Below are positions 1 to 4,659 of a DNA stretch of 8,552 nucleotides, in pieces. The stretch is from Clostridiales bacterium (lineage in GTDB: Bacteria; Bacillota; Clostridia; Lachnospirales; WQUN01): NCBI GenBank assembly GCA_031271275.1, contig JAISWA010000220.1, positions 1-8,552 on the forward strand. Reading direction: 5' to 3'. Positions within the stretch are counted from its first letter, which is position 1; the number at the start of each line of letters is the position of its first letter. The notes under the pieces were generated by a model, which saw only the letters and a list, made by a program, of their open reading frames with translations, did no database searches and was not told the DNA's origin. The position numbers and the translations under genes are program-made.

Positions 1-204
1 TTTTGGGCGGCTATCGGGTATCAATGCGGGCTCGCCTATGTTGTTGCGCTATGTGTTTATCAATTTGGGATGCTGTTTACAACAGGTAGCTTTGGAGTCG
101 GGACGGTTGCAGCCTTCATTCTTTTGGCAGGGTTCTTATTTCTTCTGTTCCGTCCGACGGCAAGAAAATCCTCTGCTAACGGCGTACTGCCCGTTCGCGG
201 TTAA
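1..204 (+). CDS. feoB: Ferrous iron transport protein B, C-terminal fragment
   Basis: The first reading frame is open from base 1 and ends at TAA 202-204, giving the last 67 residues of a protein that begins upstream of the window. The residues include the run YQCGLAYVVALCVYQ, which resembles the end of FeoB, followed by a hydrophobic helix of about 20 residues (TVAAFILLAGFLFLLF) and a short polar tail. FeoB is the cytoplasmic-membrane Fe(II) transporter with an N-terminal GTPase domain; only part of the C-terminal membrane domain is seen here. The next gene encodes the small Cys-rich protein that commonly follows feoB, 20 bases downstream, which supports the call. The fragment is too short to judge whether the whole protein is intact. 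Confidence 0.8.
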   Translation, partial: FWAAIGYQCGLAYVVALCVYQFGMLFTTGSFGVGTVAAFILLAGFLFLLFRPTARKSSANGVLPVRG

Positions 205-224
205 TGTGCAAAGGAGGGTACGCA

Positions 225-512
225 ATGCTCCCGTTTTTAGCGGAAAATCTCGGAACGATTGTTATAAGTTTAATACTCGCGGGGATTGTCACGGCGATTA
301 TCGTTAAACTCATCAAGGATAAGCGGAAGGGAAAGTGTGCCGGTTGTAATTGCGGGTGCGAGGGTTGTAACGCACGCGCTTACGTGCGTTTTTTACATGT
401 TGAGCAGATAAAGAAAACTTTCCCCGAACCACAGGGCGGCAAGCGCCCCCGCGCAAAGGAACGGCCCGAACGCGATATACTCGTTCCGCCCGGCGCGGCG
501 CGTTGCCAGTAA
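225..512 (+). CDS. FeoB-associated Cys-rich membrane protein with apparently lost stop codon
   Basis: The start is ATG 225, chosen because AAAGGAGG sits 8-15 bases before it; the in-frame ATG at 204 overlaps the feoB stop and has no comparable site. Residues 8-30 form one membrane helix, followed by a basic stretch (KLIKDKRKGK) and a Cys-rich tail with Cys at 38, 41, 43, 45 and 48. This is the build of the small proteins encoded beside feoB in Firmicutes, whose exact role is not established; a part in Fe(II) transport or iron handling is presumed. Family members usually end soon after the last Cys. Here the frame continues for 47 more residues, through an intrinsic terminator and antisense to the prepilin peptidase gene, and that extension looks non-native. 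One extra T after base 368 would give a TAA directly after Cys48, so a one-base deletion or a sequencing error is likely. The functional part is probably 225-368. Confidence 0.7.
   Translation: MLPFLAENLGTIVISLILAGIVTAIIVKLIKDKRKGKCAGCNCGCEGCNARAYVRFLHVEQIKKTFPEPQGGKRPRAKERPERDILVPPGAARCQ
369..394 (+). terminator. Intrinsic terminator of the feo operon
   Basis: AACGCACG (369-376) pairs with CGTGCGTT (383-390) around a 6-base loop, and the T run extends over 389-394. This fits a Rho-independent terminator for transcripts coming from feoB. It lies inside the open frame of the Cys-rich protein and reaches the stop codon of the convergent peptidase gene at 393-395. On the opposite strand the hairpin is followed by TTACAACCC, so it should work less well for the peptidase transcript. 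Confidence 0.75.
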
Positions 513-1175
513 AAACGCGCCGTAACCACCGCCCGCGATAAACGCGAAAAAGAACGCGGCAAGCGTAAGCTCCCAACCCAGGTACAACCCCGCCATCGCC
601 ATTAATTTAACGTCTCCGAACCCGAACCCGTCCTTCTTAATCAGCAGCAAAACGAGCCGGTCGATTACAAACAGCGGCAGCCCCCCGGCGAGTATACCGG
701 GCAGCGCGTCCGTTAACGGCGGCGAGTCGAGCGCCGGGAGGAAACACCCGGCGCCAACCCATACCGCGCCGACGGCAGCGCCAAAAATCAACAGACCGTT
801 GGGTATTTCCTGCGTTTTGGCGTCGATGACGGAAACGCACAGCAGCACAAAAGCGAATAGGCACAGCGGAAAGAGGGACAGCGATATCCCGGCGTACAGC
901 GCCATAAAAAAAAACAGCATGGCGCAGGTCGCTTCGGTAACGGGGTAACGTATGGATATACGCGCTCCGCAATACCGGCAGCGACCTTTTAACATCAGCC
1001 AACTGATTACCGGTATCAAATCCAAGACCGACAGCCGCTTCCCGCAGGCGGTACAATGAGAAGGCGGCGAAACGACGGATTCCCCCCTCGGTACGCGGTA
1101 AATCACCACATTCGCGAAGGAACCGAAAACCAAGCCGAATATAACGGATTCTATATAAACGAAAGATAAAGGCAC
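393..1175 (-). CDS. A24 family prepilin peptidase / N-methyltransferase
   Basis: This 260-residue protein has the full build of type IV prepilin peptidases, polytopic membrane aspartic proteases that cleave the leader of prepilin-like proteins and often methylate the new N-terminus. The N-terminal domain has the GSFANVVIYRVPRGES motif (residues 18-33) and two Cys pairs, C41xxC44 and C66xxC69, typical of the metal-binding cytoplasmic loop of the bifunctional bacterial enzymes. The two catalytic Asp residues are D118 (in VIDAKTQEIPN) and D188 (in GFGFGDVKLM). Several hydrophobic helices fill the rest, and the length is normal. The start is a GTG codon at 1175, supported by AAGGAAG about 9 bases upstream. 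A sigma-A-like promoter lies at 1203-1231. No pilin, secretion ATPase or competence gene is in the window, so its substrates are unknown; competence pseudopili or type IV pili are the usual ones. Confidence 0.93.
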   Translation of the reverse strand: MPLSFVYIESVIFGLVFGSFANVVIYRVPRGESVVSPPSHCTACGKRLSVLDLIPVISWLMLKGRCRYCGARISIRYPVTEATCAMLFFFMALYAGISLSLFPLCLFAFVLLCVSVIDAKTQEIPNGLLIFGAAVGAVWVGAGCFLPALDSPPLTDALPGILAGGLPLFVIDRLVLLLIKKDGFGFGDVKLMAMAGLYLGWELTLAAFFFAFIAGGGYGAFLLATRRAGRNEYIAFGPFLCAGALAALWFGESFLYLLNM

Positions 1176-1202
1176 GGATAGTCACTTCCTTTTTAATGCG
1201 AA

Positions 1203-1231
1203 ATTATACTTCGCGCTTTAGAGCCTGTCAT
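1203..1231 (-). promoter_or_regulatory. Sigma-A-like promoter of the prepilin peptidase
   Basis: Read on the minus strand, the -35 ATGACA (1226-1231) matches TTGACA at five of six bases and the -10 TATAAT (1203-1208) is perfect, with a 17-base spacer. Transcription would begin near 1196, leaving a short leader of about 20 bases that holds the AAGGAAG ribosome binding site of the GTG start. Confidence 0.7.
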
Positions 1232-1242
1232 CAACGTTATTT

Positions 1243-1272
1243 GCATTTTTTAGCCGCGATTAAAGCATACTA
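1243..1272 (+). promoter_or_regulatory. Sigma-G-like (forespore) promoter of gpr
   Basis: CATACTA at 1266-1272 fits the known sigma-G -10 consensus CATnHTA. An 18-base spacer separates it from GCATT (1243-1247), which resembles the sigma-G/sigma-F -35 element GnATR except at the last base. The position, 28 bases before the gpr start, is right, and gpr is a known forespore gene read by sigma-F and sigma-G in Bacillus. The assignment comes from motif reading alone. Confidence 0.6.
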
Positions 1273-1299
1273 AGGGAAAATAAATATACGGAGATATTG

Positions 1300-2292
1300 A
1301 TGAAACCGCAAAGAGCCATCAGAACCGACCTCGCCCTTGAAAACCGCGAAATGCTCCGCGACGAGCGCGAGTCAGAGGACATAAACGGCGTAGAAATAGA
1401 CGTGGAAAAGGACGGAAAACTCGGCGTCACCGTCACATGGGTGCGTATCACAAACGAAGAAGGGGCGGCGGCGATGGGTAAGCCCGTCGGCAACTATATC
1501 ACGTTGGAGTCCGCCGCGCTTAAAGGCAACGATATTGAAACCCATGAGGAAATCGCGAAAATACTCGCGCGGAAGTTGGGCAATCTTCACCGTCTGCCAA
1601 AGGACGGCATGATACTTGTCGTCGGGCTCGGCAACTGGAAAGTAACCCCCGACGCGCTCGGCCCGAAAGTTTGCGCTAAGATGCTGGTGACGCGTCACTT
1701 AGGCGACCAAACGCCGGAGGCAATAAAAGCGCTCGTTCGTCCGGTCAGCGCGTTATCGCCGGGCGTAATGGGGATAACGGGTATCGAAACGGGCGAAATC
1801 GTAAAGGGCGTCGCGGAAAAAATCAAACCGGATTTGATTATCGCCATCGACGCGCTCGCGGCACGGCGCGCCAGCCGTATAAACGCCACCGTGCAAATAT
1901 CGGACGGGGGCGTAAACCCCGGCTCGGGAGTGGGCAACCGGCGCATGGCGCTTACCCGCGAAACCCTGGGCGTACCGGTCATCGCCATCGGCGTCCCCAC
2001 GGTAGTGGACGCGGCGACGCTTGTCAACGACACGATGGACCATATGATAGACGCGATGAAGGAAGTTTTGCCGAGGGGCGAAGTGTTTTACGAAATGCTT
2101 TCCGAAATGCGCGAAGAAGAAAGGTACGGGCTTATACGCGAACTGCTCGACCCCTACGAGGAAAATATGTTTGTAACTCCGAAGGATGTGGACTCCGTTA
2201 TCAACCGGCTCGCCGGAATAATCGCCAACGCGCTTAACATCGCGCTGCACCCGGGCATCACAACGGAAGACGTGAACAGGTATTTGTTATAG
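1300..2292 (+). CDS. gpr: GPR germination (spore) protease
   Basis: This 330-residue protein is the spore endopeptidase that starts degradation of small acid-soluble spore proteins (SASP) at germination. It is made in the forespore as an inactive zymogen that trims its own N-terminus. The segment RTDLALE (residues 8-14) resembles the SASP/autocleavage recognition site. The family core is clear: VGLGNWKVTPDALGP (108-122), RPVSALSPGVMGITG (147-161), IDALAARR (183-190), PGSGVGNRR (207-215) and IAIGVPTVVDAAT (228-240). D118 and D184 are 66 residues apart, matching my recollection of the two essential Asp residues (127 and 193) of the Bacillus megaterium enzyme. The start is ATG 1300, with CGGAGA 6-7 bases upstream; an adjacent in-frame TTG at 1297 is less likely. 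The gene has a sigma-G-like promoter and its own terminator. In many Clostridia and Bacilli spoIIP follows gpr; here a tRNA gene does. Confidence 0.97.
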   Translation: MKPQRAIRTDLALENREMLRDERESEDINGVEIDVEKDGKLGVTVTWVRITNEEGAAAMGKPVGNYITLESAALKGNDIETHEEIAKILARKLGNLHRLPKDGMILVVGLGNWKVTPDALGPKVCAKMLVTRHLGDQTPEAIKALVRPVSALSPGVMGITGIETGEIVKGVAEKIKPDLIIAIDALAARRASRINATVQISDGGVNPGSGVGNRRMALTRETLGVPVIAIGVPTVVDAATLVNDTMDHMIDAMKEVLPRGEVFYEMLSEMREEERYGLIRELLDPYEENMFVTPKDVDSVINRLAGIIANALNIALHPGITTEDVNRYLL

Positions 2293-2300
2293 GAACAGAC

Positions 2301-2327
2301 CGGTTTTGCCGCTCAAAACCGCTTTTT
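2301..2327 (+). terminator. Intrinsic terminator of gpr
   Basis: CGGTTTTG (2301-2308) pairs perfectly with CAAAACCG (2314-2321) around a 5-base loop, followed by CTTTTT (2322-2327). It begins 9 bases after the gpr stop codon and isolates gpr from the tRNA unit just downstream. Confidence 0.8.
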
Positions 2328-2334
2328 GCCGCCG

Positions 2335-2363
2335 TTGACAACGCACCTGGCGGGTTTTATAAT
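2335..2363 (+). promoter_or_regulatory. Consensus sigma-A promoter of tRNA-Leu
   Basis: TTGACA (2335-2340) and TATAAT (2358-2363) are both perfect matches to the vegetative consensus and are separated by exactly 17 bases. The expected start near 2370 gives a leader of about 12 bases before the mature tRNA. Such strong promoters are typical of stable RNA genes. Confidence 0.92.
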
Positions 2364-2381
2364 TACGCGACCGATTCCCCC

Positions 2382-2465
2382 GCCCGAATGGCGGAATAGG
2401 TAGACGCAAAGGACTTAAAATCCTTCGGGGGCAACTCCGTGCCGGTTCGAGTCCGGCTTCGGGCA
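2382..2465 (+). tRNA. tRNA-Leu (anticodon UAA)
   Basis: The 84-base sequence folds as a class II tRNA. Acceptor strands GCCCGAA (2382-2388) and TTCGGGC (2458-2464) pair fully, with discriminator A at 2465. The anticodon stem AAGGA/TCCTT encloses loop CTTAAAA (2414-2420), which places anticodon TAA at 2416-2418. A long variable arm follows, as expected for leucine tRNAs, and the T arm is GCCGG-TTCGAGT-CCGGC (2441-2457). CCA is not encoded; the next bases are GGATT. The gene has its own promoter and terminator and stands alone. Confidence 0.97.
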
Positions 2466-2480
2466 GGATTATTTTTAGAG

Positions 2481-2516
2481 AAACCACTTGTACTATCAAG
2501 CGCAAGTGGTTTTTTT
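2481..2516 (+). terminator. Intrinsic terminator of tRNA-Leu
   Basis: AAACCACTTG (2481-2490) pairs with CAAGTGGTTT (2503-2512) around a 12-base loop, and the T run covers 2510-2516. The run touches the stop codon (2515-2517) of the convergent secreted-protein gene. In the reverse direction only TTTCTCT follows the stem, so it may serve as a weak terminator for that gene too. Confidence 0.85.
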
Positions 2517-4083
2517 ATTTGTCAAACGGCGGCGGGGCAAAATCGCCCTGCGGCTCATAAAATATTTGCATCCGGTTTACAAAAGCCAAAGCGCCGTACT
2601 CCGATATTTCCTCATCAAAATAAATAAGCAGCTCCGGTCCGTATTTTTCGCTGACGACCCTAATAACGGACGATACGCCAAAGTCTATCGCCGTATAACG
2701 GGCGGAACCGCCCCAAGCCCCGTCTGCCGGTTCCTTTCCGTAAATAAGCCCTGAAGCGTTTTCGGAAAAGTCATATTCATTGGGGAATTTAAAAATACAG
2801 TCCTCCATCATATCCCCCACTTGAATATAACGGGGCGTATCTCCGGCATGGGCTGTCATCCCGTTAATTTCTGCAAGCACCACCGCCGCGTTTTCCGCAG
2901 GGGCGAGATAAAACCGCACATTCCCGTAATCGTATACTTCCGCTTCCGCGCCGGTCAGCGAATCCGAATAGGGCGTTTTCTTTTTCGGCTGCCCTAACTT
3001 TTCCACGAGCCCTTCCCGGGTAGTACCCGCCTTAATGCCGTAGACCGTGAGTTCCTCCGCCTCCACGTAGTTCCGCCAGTAATCCTGCCAAAATGAGTAG
3101 GACGGATAATCGCCGCTGTATGAAAACAACGCGTCCCCCGTGTTTAACGACAGGTTAAGAGAATAACCGCCTTCTTTATCCGCGTGATACACGCCTTTTA
3201 TCTGGTGCCGGTTACCCGCGCGCGCCGGGTCTTCGTCACGCCAGTCCAACGCTAAATCAAAAACAATGCTTCCGGCTTTATATAAACCGGTCGATTCGGG
3301 CAGTTCCACGTAAAAACTGCCGCTCCATTTTTCAACGGGCGCTCCGCCGTAGGTGCTTACCTCCATATAAACGGCCCCGTCCTCCTCGAAGCGCAAACGC
3401 CCTTGAAGTTCCGCTATATCATCCGCCACCACGTCGCATACCCACGGCGCGTCGCAGAGGTTTTCAAAACGGAAGGGTATCCTCAAGTCATAACGAAGCC
3501 CCGACCCGTCCGTAGCATAAATGGTCGTTTCGCCAATGCCCTCGCCGTCGTTTTCGAGAGAGAGCGACGTTATACCTTTTAGCCAGGGGAGTTTACCCCG
3601 GCTGGTAAACACGTCCCAGGAGTCTTCCACCTTGCAGGGCGCGTAAATGTCCGCCATCAGCCATTCTACCGTCCCGTCCTCCATCAGCAGAAAAACCGCC
3701 GGCGCGGCGAAATTTGAGCTTATCTCCGCTATCTGCCCTACGCAGGCGTCCTTAACCTTGTCCGCGTTTATCGGGAAGGGTCCTTCGCTTAGCCTTTCAA
3801 GGACAATAAAATACATGCCTTCCGGTGAAAAATGCTCGTACCAGTTTTCCGTATCAATGCCGTAGATATCGTACAACGCATCCCAACGCTCCAAATCGAA
3901 CGAGATACTCGCTTCGCCGCCCTCGACGCGAACTTGCACAAGCCCTTCCTCATCCTCACGGATAACAGGCATGGCGGCGTTCTTAGCATTTTCCTGTCCG
4001 TTTGCTGTAACACAAGGCGCGAAAAAAGACAGACAGACCGCAAAAACAAATAATGTGACGGCGCTTCCTTTGATATTTTTCAT
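2515..4083 (-). CDS. Secreted protein of unknown function with two BamE-like repeats
   Basis: I do not recognise a named family for this 522-residue protein. The start at 4083 is secure: AGGAGG lies 5 bases upstream. Residues 1-27 form a signal peptide (MKNIKGS, a hydrophobic core, then CVTA before NGQEN), so the mature protein is probably exported. Residues 45-330 are acidic and rich in predicted beta strands, with no membrane helix. Residues 345-410 (YGIKAGTTREGLVEKLGQP, then YDYGNVRFYL and VVLAEINGM) resemble the BamE/SmpA fold, where a Gly-x-Thr turn precedes a helix ending in LGxP, followed by strands. Residues 419-510 (IQVGDMMEDCIFKFP, then AIDFG and LLIYF) look like a second, diverged copy. 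In other bacteria such domains serve in envelope protein binding, but no role can be assigned here. It is divergent from the signalling operon, 195 bases away, so shared regulation is possible but unproven. No confident promoter was found for it. Confidence 0.85.
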   Translation of the reverse strand: MKNIKGSAVTLFVFAVCLSFFAPCVTANGQENAKNAAMPVIREDEEGLVQVRVEGGEASISFDLERWDALYDIYGIDTENWYEHFSPEGMYFIVLERLSEGPFPINADKVKDACVGQIAEISSNFAAPAVFLLMEDGTVEWLMADIYAPCKVEDSWDVFTSRGKLPWLKGITSLSLENDGEGIGETTIYATDGSGLRYDLRIPFRFENLCDAPWVCDVVADDIAELQGRLRFEEDGAVYMEVSTYGGAPVEKWSGSFYVELPESTGLYKAGSIVFDLALDWRDEDPARAGNRHQIKGVYHADKEGGYSLNLSLNTGDALFSYSGDYPSYSFWQDYWRNYVEAEELTVYGIKAGTTREGLVEKLGQPKKKTPYSDSLTGAEAEVYDYGNVRFYLAPAENAAVVLAEINGMTAHAGDTPRYIQVGDMMEDCIFKFPNEYDFSENASGLIYGKEPADGAWGGSARYTAIDFGVSSVIRVVSEKYGPELLIYFDEEISEYGALAFVNRMQIFYEPQGDFAPPPFDK

Positions 4084-4189
4084 GGCATCCTCCTACAGTA
4101 AATCAACTGACAAAGCTGATTCGCTATGTTCAGCGGCGCAGGTGCGTGCGCGTTTTTCTTTATATTAGCAAACGTTTTCTGTCCGCGTA

Positions 4190-4206
4190 CTACCCGTGGC
4201 GGGTAG
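4190..4206. repeat. 17-bp inverted repeat, candidate operator
   Basis: CTACCCG (4190-4196) and CGGGTAG (4200-4206) are perfect inverted copies separated by TGG. The right arm overlaps the presumed -35 region (4204-4209) of the signalling operon. The site lies in the only intergenic region shared by that operon and the divergent secreted-protein gene, where a dimeric regulator could act on one or both. It could also form a short hairpin in a transcript. The binding protein is unknown. Confidence 0.45.
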
Positions 4207-4233
4207 GCAAATAATCCTGTGATTTTATATAAT
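4204..4233 (+). promoter_or_regulatory. Probable sigma-A promoter of the signalling operon
   Basis: TATAAT at 4228-4233 is a perfect -10. With an 18-base spacer the -35 would be TAGGCA (4204-4209), four of six matches to TTGACA. A good -10 with a weak -35 overlapped by an inverted repeat suggests a regulated promoter. Transcription would begin near 4240, about 40 bases before the first large gene. The rest of 4084-4278 holds the secreted-protein ribosome binding site and no other clear element. Confidence 0.55.
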
Positions 4234-4267
4234 CAATTTCGATTGCGTTGATTTTGGAAGAAAGAAG

Positions 4268-4282
4268 ATGCTAAAGGGATGA
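4268..4282 (+). other. Possible 4-codon leader reading frame (M-L-K-G-stop)
   Basis: ATG 4268 begins a four-codon frame whose TGA stop (4280-4282) overlaps the ATG of the pseudo-receiver gene as ATGA. The purine-rich GGAAGAAAG (4256-4264) is better spaced for this ATG than for ATG 4279, which has only AAAGGG directly against it with no spacing. Reinitiation from the leader is a possible way to start the operon, but a frame this short can easily arise by chance. Confidence 0.25.
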
Positions 4283-4659
4283 AAAAAATCGGTCTGATTA
4301 CGTCCAACAAATTGTTTGCCCAGAGCCTGACGGACGCGGTCAAGCATTATCCAAGCCTTGAGTTCGACCTGCGGCTGTTGCTGAACCCCGGTCAGGCGAC
4401 ATTGGACGCGGAGGTGCAAAAAATTGACGTTGCGGTGGTGGATACGACGCTGACGGTTTTAAACGGGTTGACGGCATTGCAGTCTTTTTGCGGGCAGCTG
4501 CGGCAGGCGGCGGTGCGTAAGATTGTACTGCTCGTGCCGCAGGAGGATGAGGCGGTAATGGACGCGGCAATAGCGGCGGTTAAACGCAAAGGCGCGGACG
4601 ACTATATTTTCTTTAACGAGTCGCTGGACTATTTGTTTGCCAAGTTGTTGGCGTTATGA
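4279..4659 (+). CDS. Stand-alone pseudo-receiver (response-regulator-like) protein
   Basis: This 126-residue protein has the alternating strand/helix pattern and length of a single response-regulator receiver domain, with no output domain. Strand 1 is KKIGLITS, strand 3 is IDVAVVD with Asp55 at the phospho-acceptor position followed by TTLTVLNGLTAL, strand 4 is KIVLLVP and strand 5 is DDYIFF. The rest of the usual active site is missing. TSN (8-10) replaces the acidic pair after strand 1, Pro87 replaces the conserved Thr/Ser after strand 4, and the conserved Lys after strand 5 is absent. It is therefore probably not a normal Mg-dependent phosphoreceiver and may act as an adaptor or decoy. The stop overlaps the next start as ATGA, so it is translationally coupled to the sensor genes. 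No good ribosome binding site precedes ATG 4279. A distant relationship to other Rossmann-like domains cannot be excluded. Confidence 0.7.
   Translation: MKKIGLITSNKLFAQSLTDAVKHYPSLEFDLRLLLNPGQATLDAEVQKIDVAVVDTTLTVLNGLTALQSFCGQLRQAAVRKIVLLVPQEDEAVMDAAIAAVKRKGADDYIFFNESLDYLFAKLLAL

Noticed and set aside
637..1185. Second minus-strand frame overlapping the prepilin peptidase
   Set aside because: The Arg-rich composition is typical of an out-of-frame shadow; the peptidase frame carries all conserved motifs.
1753..2250. Minus-strand open frame of 165 codons across gpr
   Set aside because: It is fully antisense to the strongly conserved gpr gene and has no recognisable motif.
3017..3029. CGGGTA-G-TACCCG inverted repeat resembling the intergenic inverted repeat
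   Set aside because: It lies inside the secreted-protein coding sequence (Gly-Thr-Thr codons), and the spacing between arms differs from 4190-4206; probably chance.
4136..4157. GCGCA/TGCGC hairpin followed by GTTTTTC
   Set aside because: Only 5 bp of stem, and no plus-strand transcript is expected upstream of it; not convincing as a terminator.
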